From JBJFGR01 sp051892875 (GTDB lineage: Bacteria; Pseudomonadota; Gammaproteobacteria; Enterobacterales; Succinivibrionaceae): a stretch of 64,000 nucleotides of DNA. The notes beneath the pieces were generated by a model. The model had not been told where the DNA came from. It searched no databases and was given only the letters and a program-made list of their open reading frames with translations. The position numbers were made by a program, and so were the translations under genes. Shown here piece by piece: positions 7,915 to 15,852 of the stretch (positions are counted from its first letter, which is position 1; every line of letters begins with the position of its first letter). The DNA lies in contig JBJFGR010000026.1 of assembly GCA_051892875.1 (NCBI GenBank), positions 1-64,000 on the forward strand. The letters run 5' to 3'.

Positions 7915-9663
7915 TTAAATTGAATGTACTTCTCCTATAGGATCCATTTTTGATAATTTCAAAAATTCATTAGCAATTTTTTTTGAGTTATTATCTAATT
8001 TTAAGATAGTTTCATTACTAGCTACTTCTTCAGCAATAGCTGAACAATTATCAGTTATACGACAAAGACTGTGAATGATAGTGTAGAAATTAGCTGTTAC
8101 ATCAGGACTACATACTTGTTCTTCAACACGATGTAAATGATTCTTAAAAATATATTTAGCATTTTTTCTGAATTTAATTTTTGAATTAAGTATAGTTTCA
8201 GCACCTTGAATATTTTGTTCTAATAATGCAAGACTAGTATTTTTAAGTAATTTTCTAGTATTTTCAAAGAAGTCTCTTAATTCAATTCGAGCACTGTCTG
8301 ATAATTTAAAGTGGTCAGAAGTGATACGATTATGAGCCTCGTTAATATCTTGAACTCTATTTGCTATTCTTGATATATTGTTTTCTACTGTAAGAATTGC
8401 GGAAACTTGTTCAGCTTGTTCAGGAGTTAAAACACCATGAGCAATTAGCTTTGACATATATTCAGTTGTTAGTTCATGATCTTTATTTAAACTCTTTAAT
8501 TTATCATTTATGTTTGTATCAGAAATTTTTTTATTTTGTAGACAAATTTTCTCAAAAACATCTTTCATAATTTCTTTTGCTGTGTTGATGTTATCTGTAA
8601 TTTGTTTTGAAACTAAATAAAGTGCTGCAATTGGTTGGTCAAAAACGTTTATATCTAAAAAGTTTGCTTTTTCTTGAACTTGTTCTTTTGCTTGTGGTTT
8701 TACAATAAAGTTTACTATTGTTACCATAATTGGGATCATTGGCAACCAAATAAGAGTATTGCAAACATTAAAAGTTGTATGAGCATTAGCTATTTGTCGA
8801 GAAATGATACTTATTTCATTACCTGAAGGAGAAATCCATCTAACAAAGTCTGCAAAAAAAGGAATTATACATGTGAATATAATTGCACCAGTTACATTGA
8901 ATACTGAGTGAGCAACAGCTGTTCTTTTTGCGTCACGAGATTGTCCAATACAAGCAAGTAATGCTGTAATTGTAGTGCCTATATTATCACCAAGTAAAAT
9001 AGGAATAGCACCATTTAATCCAAGAGAGCTAACCCCGTCAGCATTTGGTTGTGAAGCAAAATTTTGAAGTACTGCTATAGTTGCTGAAGATGATTGAACA
9101 ACAACGGTCATAATAGTACCTAAAGCTAAACCTAAAAGTGGAATATCAGCAACTTGTGTCATTAATTCAGTGAATAATGGTGTTTTTGCTAATGGTTTCA
9201 TTACAGTTCCCATTATTTCAATACCATTAAATAACAACCCAAATGAGAAAATAACAAGACCTATATTTCGGATTTTTTCAGATTTGGATAGAAAATGCAT
9301 AATAAACCCAAGGAATATTATTGGATAAATGTAGTTGCTTAATTTAAATGCTATAATCTGAGCTGTCATTGTGGTACCAATATTTGCACCAAATATTACT
9401 GAGATTGCTTGTGGTAAGGGCATTAATCTCGCACTAACAAATCCTATAACCATAACTGTTGTTGCTGAAGAACTTTGTAATACCGTAGTAACTAAAGCAC
9501 CTGCAAAAACACCTAATATAGGATTTTTTGTAAGTGCTGATAAAATTTGTTTCATACGGGTTCCTGCAACTTTTTGAAGTGCGTCGGACATGGTATTCAT
9601 ACCAAATAAAAACATGGCTAATCCACCGATAAGCCCAAAAATTGTTATTGTATAACTACTCAT
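7915..9663 (-). CDS. Na+/phosphate cotransporter family protein with C-terminal PhoU-like domain
   Basis: 582 residues with the duplicated Na_Pi_cotrans architecture. The hallmark QSSSAT occurs twice (residues ~64-69 and ~190-195), with the paired GANIGTT and GDNIGTT repeats. About eight membrane segments are followed by a cytoplasmic helical domain from ~350, with PhoU-like spacing. This matches bacterial NptA/YjbB-type proteins, which move phosphate with sodium, in some cases outward. The gene stands alone on the minus strand, divergent from the YebG-like gene. Direct repeats in the shared promoter region could be regulatory, but they do not resemble a Pho box. Confidence 0.85.
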   Translation of the reverse strand: MSSYTITIFGLIGGLAMFLFGMNTMSDALQKVAGTRMKQILSALTKNPILGVFAGALVTTVLQSSSATTVMVIGFVSARLMPLPQAISVIFGANIGTTMTAQIIAFKLSNYIYPIIFLGFIMHFLSKSEKIRNIGLVIFSFGLLFNGIEIMGTVMKPLAKTPLFTELMTQVADIPLLGLALGTIMTVVVQSSSATIAVLQNFASQPNADGVSSLGLNGAIPILLGDNIGTTITALLACIGQSRDAKRTAVAHSVFNVTGAIIFTCIIPFFADFVRWISPSGNEISIISRQIANAHTTFNVCNTLIWLPMIPIMVTIVNFIVKPQAKEQVQEKANFLDINVFDQPIAALYLVSKQITDNINTAKEIMKDVFEKICLQNKKISDTNINDKLKSLNKDHELTTEYMSKLIAHGVLTPEQAEQVSAILTVENNISRIANRVQDINEAHNRITSDHFKLSDSARIELRDFFENTRKLLKNTSLALLEQNIQGAETILNSKIKFRKNAKYIFKNHLHRVEEQVCSPDVTANFYTIIHSLCRITDNCSAIAEEVASNETILKLDNNSKKIANEFLKLSKMDPIGEVHSI

Positions 9664-9686
9664 ATTATTTACTCACTATCAATACT

Positions 9687-9766
9687 TATGAATTTTGGTT
9701 ATTTTATGAATTATGGTTATTTTTAACGACCGAATTTTGGTTAAATCTTTATAAATTTGGGGTTAA
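9687..9766. repeat. Imperfect tandem copies of GAAT(T/A)TTGGTTA in a divergent promoter region
   Basis: Near-identical 12-mers start at 9690, 9708 and 9732, with a degenerate fourth copy at about 9753, spaced 18-24 bp. All have the same orientation and lie between the divergent Na/Pi symporter and YebG-like genes, upstream of the latter's -10. They may be a binding-site array. Confidence 0.5.
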
Positions 9767-9813
9767 ATATGTAAAATATATGTAAATTATTTGGATAAAA
9801 AAGGAGTGTTTTA

Positions 9814-9822
9814 TGGTATAAT
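9814..9822 (+). promoter_or_regulatory. Extended -10 promoter of the YebG-like gene
   Basis: TGGTATAAT fits the extended -10 form (TGn-TATAAT). The -35 is poor: TTGGAT at 9791 lies 20 bp away. The predicted start is near 9829, giving a leader of about 60 nt. Confidence 0.5.
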
Positions 9823-9888
9823 TATTTGTGTTTTTAGTATATTATGTTAATTAAAATCTTGAAAATTTCCCAACTAGGAGTTTTTTGT

Positions 9889-10203
9889 ATGAAACGTACA
9901 ATAGAAGTTGAATACATTCTTAGAGACGAAGAAGGAAAAGAAGTGGCTAGATTTCAGAATATTGATGATGCAAAACAGTATGATCGTATGTTGTCTGCTG
10001 CCGACAGTATTTTCGATTTATTAGATGGTATAAAAGAGTTAGATTCTGTAAAAGAAGCTGTGAAAGATGAGATAGCTTTCCAAATCGCTAAACATAGTCA
10101 GGATATTATTCCTATTTTATCTACAATAGGAAAGAAAAAATCTCCAAAAAGAGATAAAGAATCTGTTAATCAAGATGTTGTAGAATTACAAGAAGCTTCT
10201 TAA
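9889..10203 (+). CDS. yebG: YebG family protein (DNA-damage-associated small protein)
   Basis: 104 residues from the ATG at 9889. I chose this start because CTAGGAG lies directly upstream at proper spacing; an in-frame ATG at 9844 adds 15 residues without a ribosome site. The N-terminal half matches E. coli YebG: EVEYILRDEEGKEVARF for the first strands, then DAKQYDRMLSAADSIFDLL against EADAYDKMLDTADLLDTWL. In E. coli yebG is an SOS gene of unknown biochemical role. Here no LexA-type box is visible, only an extended -10 promoter. The C-terminus is Lys/Glu-rich and probably disordered. A strong terminator follows that also contains the next gene's ribosome site. Confidence 0.65.
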   Translation: MKRTIEVEYILRDEEGKEVARFQNIDDAKQYDRMLSAADSIFDLLDGIKELDSVKEAVKDEIAFQIAKHSQDIIPILSTIGKKKSPKRDKESVNQDVVELQEAS

Positions 10204-10231
10204 TGTTTACCAATTTGTTAAAAATAGTTAT

Positions 10232-10266
10232 AATTCCTAAAGCGTTTTTGCTTTAGGAATTTTTTT
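10232..10266 (+). terminator. Strong Rho-independent terminator after yebG
   Basis: A 12-bp perfect stem AATTCCTAAAGC/GCTTTAGGAATT (10232-10243 with 10250-10261) with loop GTTTTT is followed by a T run to 10266. The AGGA within its 3' arm (10255-10258) is 9 bp before the next start codon. Confidence 0.9.
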
Positions 10267-10267
10267 A

Positions 10268-11482
10268 ATGAAAGATAATTTATATAACCACTATCAAGAA
10301 TCAAATGAAAGCACTTTATCTTTTATAGAAAATCTAAGAGACTTTAAATCTAAATGTAAACCAGTGTCATTATTTGATATTTGGAGTTATTTAATTGCTT
10401 TTATTTTTTTACTAATGTCTGTTTATTTTGATTATAAGTTATCTAGTTATTTTGCAAATGTTGATGAATTTGTATATCGAATTACGGGTTTGCATGTTTC
10501 TAATGATATTATTGAAATACCTGTAACTGTTGATGATATTAAATTGTTTGTAATTGAAACACCAAATAGAAACGGAGTAAATAGGGATTTTTATAAAAAA
10601 ATTAAATTTTCAGTTTCTGAAGAAGTTCTACAAAATAAAAACTTAAAAAATATTCCTCATTCTTTTGAAAAAATATCAGATAGAATATCTATCGATTTTC
10701 CTAAAGGTAGTAATGTATTTTTAGCAATAGATAAAAATTTTTTATCAGGTAATAATGATTTTTATATAACTGATGGATCTTACAGTTTTGGAGATATATT
10801 TTTTATGATAGGTATATTAACTCCATTAGGACCATTGTTAACATTATTGTTATTATTATGGTTTCTAAAATCTACTTTTTTGAGTTTTATAAGAGCTTAT
10901 AGATTTTCTAGAATTTGTCCTATTTATGTATATAATACTGGCATTGTAAATACTAAAAGAATAAAATTTCCATTAGGTGATGCAGTTAAAGAAAAATATG
11001 CCAATATATACAAATTGGCTTTACAAAATAGAATTATTGAGATTCCAGGATGTTATGGATTCAATGATGATGGTTCTACAAGAGCTTGTATTTGTAAAAT
11101 GTATTTTTTAAAAGGTATTAAACCTATATATTACTGTTTGGATATAAATAAAGATTTGCCTTTTTTTAAAAAAATGAATAAATCTGAAAACTATGGTTGT
11201 TTTACAAAAGCTAAAAAAATTGTAGATAAAATAAATGAACATTTAGAAAAGGCTGAAACGTTAGATTTAGATTATATCTGTAATAGAATTGATGAAGCTA
11301 TTTTATTATTTAGTATTTATAATAATGTTAAGGCAACTAATTATGTAACATCTCTAGTCTTATTAAAAAATACTTTAACTTCATATAAAATAAATAAAGC
11401 AAATGTTGATAATATATTGTTTTATATGGTAGATAAAAAAATTATTCCTAATATTCAACGGCTAGCGGATCATATGATTTAA
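10268..11482 (+). CDS. Unknown two-span membrane protein
   Basis: 404 residues, no family recognised. Visible features are a short cytoplasmic N-terminus, a membrane segment at ~41-60 (SYLIAFIFLLMSVYF), a polar region of ~110 residues that would lie outside, and a second, very hydrophobic segment at ~173-205 (GPLLTLLLLLWFLKS). A cytoplasmic C-terminal half follows, with Cys residues in GCYGF and ACICKMYF. The start codon lies two bases after the upstream terminator's T run. The only ribosome site lies inside that terminator hairpin, so expression may depend on read-through or an unfolded hairpin. No later Met gives a sensible start. Base composition is typical of the window. Confidence 0.6.
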   Translation: MKDNLYNHYQESNESTLSFIENLRDFKSKCKPVSLFDIWSYLIAFIFLLMSVYFDYKLSSYFANVDEFVYRITGLHVSNDIIEIPVTVDDIKLFVIETPNRNGVNRDFYKKIKFSVSEEVLQNKNLKNIPHSFEKISDRISIDFPKGSNVFLAIDKNFLSGNNDFYITDGSYSFGDIFFMIGILTPLGPLLTLLLLLWFLKSTFLSFIRAYRFSRICPIYVYNTGIVNTKRIKFPLGDAVKEKYANIYKLALQNRIIEIPGCYGFNDDGSTRACICKMYFLKGIKPIYYCLDINKDLPFFKKMNKSENYGCFTKAKKIVDKINEHLEKAETLDLDYICNRIDEAILLFSIYNNVKATNYVTSLVLLKNTLTSYKINKANVDNILFYMVDKKIIPNIQRLADHMI

Positions 11483-11483
11483 A

Positions 11484-11511
11484 TAAAAAAATCAAGTAAG
11501 GATTCTTTTTT
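11484..11511 (+). terminator. Weak terminator-like hairpin
   Basis: AATC pairs with GATT around the loop AAGTAAG, with more A/T pairing beyond one mismatch, and the stretch ends in six T's. It lies immediately after the preceding stop codon. Confidence 0.35.
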
Positions 11512-11580
11512 ATCATTTGTAAATTTAATATATTGCTGATTTAAAAATGAACATAATAAATTTTTTAATCCCTAATGATT

Positions 11581-11805
11581 TTATAAAAGTAAATCATGTA
11601 AACATTCAATGTGGTAAGTTGCTAGATAGCTCAAGATGGTTAGTTCATCTTTTTTATAATAAGCTAAGTTTTTTTTGATAAGATTTTCTTTTAGAGTATC
11701 TGATATTATTGGTCGTATAGAAAGATCCTGAATTAGAATTAAAACAGAACGAAAATTTACATCATTATTTTGCTGAAAATATTTGAAATTACAATTATTT
11801 ATCAT
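11581..11805 (-). CDS. Small hypothetical protein, 74 residues
   Basis: A minus-strand ORF starting at ATG 11805 with GAGG nine bases upstream, which supports translation. The product is mostly helical in appearance, with no signal peptide or membrane segment (QDLSIRPIISDTLKENLIKK, then a Leu-rich end). It has two cysteines and no recognised motif. It lies between the unknown membrane protein and the DeoR-type regulator on the opposite strand to both. A plus-strand terminator sits just upstream of it. It could be a small regulatory protein or a chance ORF. Confidence 0.45.
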   Translation of the reverse strand: MINNCNFKYFQQNNDVNFRSVLILIQDLSIRPIISDTLKENLIKKNLAYYKKDELTILSYLATYHIECLHDLLL

Positions 11806-11836
11806 TAAAATATACCTCAGTAAAAGAATTTTTTAG

Positions 11837-11864
11837 ACCTTTTCTTTTTAGAAAAGGTTTTTTT
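11837..11864 (+). terminator. Plus-strand Rho-independent terminator with no obvious gene
   Basis: Stem ACCTTTTC/GAAAAGGT (11837-11844 with 11851-11858), six-base loop, and a run of seven T's (11858-11864). The nearest upstream plus-strand gene ends 355 bp earlier. The transcript it ends would be antisense to the small ORF. Confidence 0.65.
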
Positions 11865-11881
11865 AATTAATGTTCTTTTAC

Positions 11882-11910
11882 TTGATGAGATTTAATTAAG
11901 AAATTAAAGT
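11882..11910 (+). promoter_or_regulatory. Probable promoter of the deoR-nadE operon
   Basis: TTGATG (11882-11887), a 17-bp spacer and TAAAGT (11905-11910) match four of six bases in each hexamer. They lie 60 bp before the regulator's start, just after the terminator. Confidence 0.35.
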
Positions 11911-11969
11911 AGCGATAGTTTACTAAAAATAGAATTATTAAAATTATTAATGTACAAAAAGGATTGGAT

Positions 11970-12770
11970 GTGAATATTAAATTATCTGAAGGTAAACTTT
12001 CCAAATCAGAAAGACAAAAAGTAATAGTAACAGAACTTCAAGCAACGCCAACAATAAGAGCTTCAGAATTAGCTATAGAACTGAGAGTATCAACAGAGAC
12101 TATAAGAAGAGATTTAGAAGAGTTAGAAAGCAAAGGTTTAATTAGTAGAACGTATGGTGGTGCAGTTCGTCCATTAACTGTTGAAACAAAAGCTAATCAT
12201 AGCGAGCAATTATATTTAAGACAGAGAGAATTGATTGCTAAAGAAGTATCTTCTTTTGTAAATCATGGTGATGTATTAATTATTGGTGGAGGTTCTACAA
12301 CTTCTCATGTCGCTCGAAGATTGGCAGCTGATAAACATGATTTAACTGTCATTACAGATTCGTTTGCTGTGGCAACAATTTTATCTTCAAATAGTACGAT
12401 AAGAATTCAGATGTGTCCTGGTACATATAATGCTCATGAAGGATGTGTATATGGTTCAGAAACTGTTGAATATTTAAGTAATATATATGCAAATCATGCC
12501 ATTTTAGGTTCTAGTGGTTTATCTGGAGATGGCGTAAGTTGCAATGATATGGATATTGTTGGAACTTATCGAGCTATGGTTTTAAGGTCTAATGAGGTTA
12601 CTATAGTTGCAGATCACAGTAAGATCTCAAAATATGGGGTTTCAATATTTTCATCATGGAAAAATATTGATAGATTAATAATAGACCAAGATCCTTGTGA
12701 TGAAGAATTATCCCAATCTTTGAGATTTAATAAAGTTAAGGTTATGATCGCTAAAGATATTTGGTGGTAA
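11970..12770 (+). CDS. DeoR/GlpR-family transcriptional regulator
   Basis: About 266 residues. The N-terminal winged helix-turn-helix carries the family signature (SERQKVIVTELQ, then STETIRRDLEELESKGLISRTYGGAV). A DeoRC sugar-phosphate sensor domain follows, with the GDVLIIGGGSTTSHVARRL phosphate loop, ITDSF, and a C-terminal VADHSKISKYGVSIF block. These proteins repress sugar or nucleoside genes and respond to a phosphorylated metabolite. I prefer GTG 11970 because AAGGA ends six bases upstream; TTG 11964 abuts it. The gene is 16 bp upstream of nadE on the same strand, so it may control NAD synthesis or simply share the transcript. Confidence 0.85.
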   Translation: MNIKLSEGKLSKSERQKVIVTELQATPTIRASELAIELRVSTETIRRDLEELESKGLISRTYGGAVRPLTVETKANHSEQLYLRQRELIAKEVSSFVNHGDVLIIGGGSTTSHVARRLAADKHDLTVITDSFAVATILSSNSTIRIQMCPGTYNAHEGCVYGSETVEYLSNIYANHAILGSSGLSGDGVSCNDMDIVGTYRAMVLRSNEVTIVADHSKISKYGVSIFSSWKNIDRLIIDQDPCDEELSQSLRFNKVKVMIAKDIWW

Positions 12771-12786
12771 AAAGAGGAATACAAAA

Positions 12787-14847
12787 ATGCGAAATACCAT
12801 ATCTATTGCTACCGTTAGTGTTAATACTACACCAATGGATGTAAACAATAATGTCCAAAAAATAATTACAGCATATAAAGAAGCTGTTGAACAAGGTGCT
12901 GATATTGTTTTAACTCCTGAACTTGCGGTAATAGGATACGGATTGCAAGATATGTTCTATGTTAATGAATCAATGCGAAAAATTCCAAAAGTTATAAAAA
13001 AAATCGCTGATTCTGTTGATGAGAATCATTATTTGGCTGTTGGTTTTCCTCTTTTGTTTGAAGGCGGTCAATTGTATAATGCTGTGGCTTTATTAACACA
13101 TGGGAACGTTTTAGGTATTGTATTAAAGCAACATTTAGCTCGTAGCGGTATACATTATGAACCTCGTTGGTTTACCCCTTGGAAACATGGTAGTGTCATT
13201 GAAATAGATTTTGCTAATCTAAAAACAAAAGTTGGTGATTTAGTTTTTGATATTGATGGTGTGCGTTTAGGATTTGAAATTTGTGAAGATTCATGGGTAG
13301 GTGATCGTCCTGGGAGGTCTTTATGCAGAAGATTGACAGATATTATTTTAAATCCGAGTGCTTCTCATTTTGCCATAGGTAAGCAAAGGGAACGGGTAAC
13401 ATTTGTAAGTGAAGGATCTAGATCATTTGGGGTTATTTACGTTTATACAAACCTGTTGGGATGTGAATCTGGAAGAGCTGTATATGATGGTGATATGATG
13501 ATAGCCTCTGCTGGTAAAATGGTTTCCATGAGTGAAAGGTTAAGTTTTGCACCATATAAAGTAATGATTGCAAATTGCGATTTACGTTCAAATAGGCAAA
13601 TAAGAATGCAATCTAGTATGCTTTTAAACCCTCAAGATTCAGTAGATGAAAGTGTTATTTTTACAAATTGTTGTTTTGATGAAGAGGATTTTACAAAACC
13701 AATAACAAAACCTTGTGTTATTAGAGATGAAGATGAACATCAAGAAGTAGGCAGAGTTGTTGCTTTAGGTTTATGGGATTGGATGAGAAAAACTTATACT
13801 AGTGGGTATGCTCTAAGTTTATCAGGTGGAGCAGACTCTGCTTTATGTGCTGCAATGGTATTTTTTTCTCAAGTTCAAGCATATGCAACTTTAGGTGAAA
13901 AAGTTTATTTAGATACATTAAAGCAGTGTGGAATTTCTGTAATTCCAAAACCATTTGATATGGAACCACTTACTTATTTAAAGAAAGAAGTTATGCCAAA
14001 AGTTTTATTAACTTTATATCAAGGTTCTGATTATTCAGGAAGTGTTACCTTTAATGCAGCTAAAGACTTAGCTGAAGAAATAGGGGCTTGGCATAATTCA
14101 TGGTCAATTTCAAATTTAGTAAAAGAATATATAAGACTTTCAGATAGCTTAACACCTGAGCATCAGTTATCTTGGGATAAAGATGACCTTGCTTTACAAA
14201 ATATTCAAGCTCGTGTTCGTGCTCCTGGAATTTGGTTAATGGCGAATAGATTTAATAAATTATTAATTGCCACCTCAAATTTATCAGAAGCTTCTGTAGG
14301 TTATTGTACTATGGATGGAGATACCTCAGGAGTGATTTCTCCAATAGGTGGAATTAGTAAGTCTAGAGTGTTAAAGATCAATCGCTATTTAATGGAAAAT
14401 GGTATTCATTTACAAGATAATAAAGTTTTTGCAAGTGATAAGGTTCAGATTAATTCTATGAAGGGAATTGTTTGTCAAGCACCAACAGCTGAACTTAGAC
14501 CAGTGGAACAAACAGATGAAAAAGATCTAATGCCGTACCCTTTATTGGATGAAATACGTAGTCTTTCTCAAAATAATAATTTAACGCCAAAAGAAGTGTT
14601 TATTGAATTATTACGTAGTGATTTTGTAAAATCTATGTCTCCGCAAGATTTATTAAAAGCAGTTCGCAGATATTACAGATTATATTGCCGTAACCAATGG
14701 AAACGTGAGCGTATAGCAGTAGCATTTCATATAGAAAGTGATAGTGCGGATCCTAAAGCTTTTAGAAGATTTCCTGTGTTATCTTCTGCTTTAAGAGAAG
14801 AATTATTAGACCTTGACGAATATGCTAAATCCATAGGTTTACAATAA
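12787..14847 (+). CDS. nadE: Glutamine-dependent NAD+ synthetase
   Basis: 686 residues in two domains. The N-terminal nitrilase-type glutaminase has the catalytic triad Glu45 (TPELA), Lys114 (VLKQHL) and Cys166 (EICEDSW). The C-terminal NAD synthase carries the PP-loop SGGADS (346-351) and the ATSNLSEASVGYCT block. It amidates nicotinate adenine dinucleotide to NAD+ using ammonia from glutamine (EC 6.3.5.1). The length fits the long ~680-residue form rather than the ~540-residue or ammonia-only E. coli form. AGAGGA precedes the ATG. It follows a DeoR-type regulator by 16 bp and precedes a lipoprotein gene by 4 bp, so the three probably form one operon. Confidence 0.93.
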   Translation: MRNTISIATVSVNTTPMDVNNNVQKIITAYKEAVEQGADIVLTPELAVIGYGLQDMFYVNESMRKIPKVIKKIADSVDENHYLAVGFPLLFEGGQLYNAVALLTHGNVLGIVLKQHLARSGIHYEPRWFTPWKHGSVIEIDFANLKTKVGDLVFDIDGVRLGFEICEDSWVGDRPGRSLCRRLTDIILNPSASHFAIGKQRERVTFVSEGSRSFGVIYVYTNLLGCESGRAVYDGDMMIASAGKMVSMSERLSFAPYKVMIANCDLRSNRQIRMQSSMLLNPQDSVDESVIFTNCCFDEEDFTKPITKPCVIRDEDEHQEVGRVVALGLWDWMRKTYTSGYALSLSGGADSALCAAMVFFSQVQAYATLGEKVYLDTLKQCGISVIPKPFDMEPLTYLKKEVMPKVLLTLYQGSDYSGSVTFNAAKDLAEEIGAWHNSWSISNLVKEYIRLSDSLTPEHQLSWDKDDLALQNIQARVRAPGIWLMANRFNKLLIATSNLSEASVGYCTMDGDTSGVISPIGGISKSRVLKINRYLMENGIHLQDNKVFASDKVQINSMKGIVCQAPTAELRPVEQTDEKDLMPYPLLDEIRSLSQNNNLTPKEVFIELLRSDFVKSMSPQDLLKAVRRYYRLYCRNQWKRERIAVAFHIESDSADPKAFRRFPVLSSALREELLDLDEYAKSIGLQ

Positions 14848-14851
14848 ATTT

Positions 14852-15685
14852 ATGAGAGTTTTAATTGTTTTAGTCATATTTTTAATAAGTAATTTTTTAT
14901 GTGGTTGCTCTTTTTTAATGAACCAAATGGTAAAAGATGATTTATTAGATGCTGATATTCAATTAGAACTCCAGACTTATGGTTACCAATATGCTGGTAA
15001 AATAGATTATAAAAGTAAAACCTTTAAAAATTTTGAAATAAACTATTTAAAAACTAAGGATTTTTTGCTTTCAGATATGTTGATTGCAGATGAACATGAT
15101 TATGAAACTGTAATTCGTCTTTATGAAATGCCTCTTTATAAATTGTATATCATAGCTTTATCTCGAAGAAATGAAAAAGGTGAAGAAATAGGTCAATTGA
15201 CTTATGCATTTCCATCAAAAGATGATTTATATTCAGCAATTCCTTTTGCAAATAATTTAGAACTATCTTATTTAAGTGATTACATTGTAACATCTAGAAT
15301 TCATGAATGTATCCAGAAAAAATATCGAGTTTTTAATGATAAACAAGATAAAGAACATAAGCTTTTAAAATACTGTAAATTCGACAAAGGTATTTTCAAA
15401 GTTACAAAATGGGGTGATTTTTTAGGGGTTTATGCACCAAAAGAAATAGAGTTTATTCCTAAAAATCAAGGCATTACGTATAATTTAAGAACTATAGGAA
15501 TAAAACCTATTGATAAGAAGTTATTGCAGAAAATCAATCAATTAAATGAAGAAGCCTATCAAGATATAGTCAAAAAAATAAAAAATGATGGTATAGCTGT
15601 CACAAATTTACAAACTTTGGCGTTATATAAATCTAATTTACAAAAACTTTCGTTACTATTACATATAAAAAAATATTATGATTAA
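14852..15685 (+). CDS. Predicted lipoprotein of unknown function
   Basis: 277 residues with a classic lipoprotein signal peptide: a short basic N-terminus, a hydrophobic core VLIVLVIFLISNF, and lipobox LCGC with Cys19. The mature part is mixed alpha/beta, rich in Lys and Tyr, without a motif I recognise. The start is 4 bp after the nadE stop codon, implying translational coupling to an NAD-synthesis gene to which it has no evident functional link. No terminator is obvious in the 167 bp before glgX. Confidence 0.65.
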   Translation: MRVLIVLVIFLISNFLCGCSFLMNQMVKDDLLDADIQLELQTYGYQYAGKIDYKSKTFKNFEINYLKTKDFLLSDMLIADEHDYETVIRLYEMPLYKLYIIALSRRNEKGEEIGQLTYAFPSKDDLYSAIPFANNLELSYLSDYIVTSRIHECIQKKYRVFNDKQDKEHKLLKYCKFDKGIFKVTKWGDFLGVYAPKEIEFIPKNQGITYNLRTIGIKPIDKKLLQKINQLNEEAYQDIVKKIKNDGIAVTNLQTLALYKSNLQKLSLLLHIKKYYD

Positions 15686-15852
15686 AAAGCACAGGAAAAA
15701 ATTATAATGTAATAATAAGAATGTAATCTTAAAAATTCATTAATCGCAAATACAATAACAATTACATAAAAATAAATATAAATATAGAAAAAAGAACTAA
15801 TAAAAATATATGAATATGGTTTTATTAAAATTTTTTATAAAGAGTTCTAATA

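Noticed and set aside
5003..10203. SOS boxes for umuD and yebG
   Set aside because: I searched the upstream regions by eye for CTG-N10-CAG and related forms and found none.
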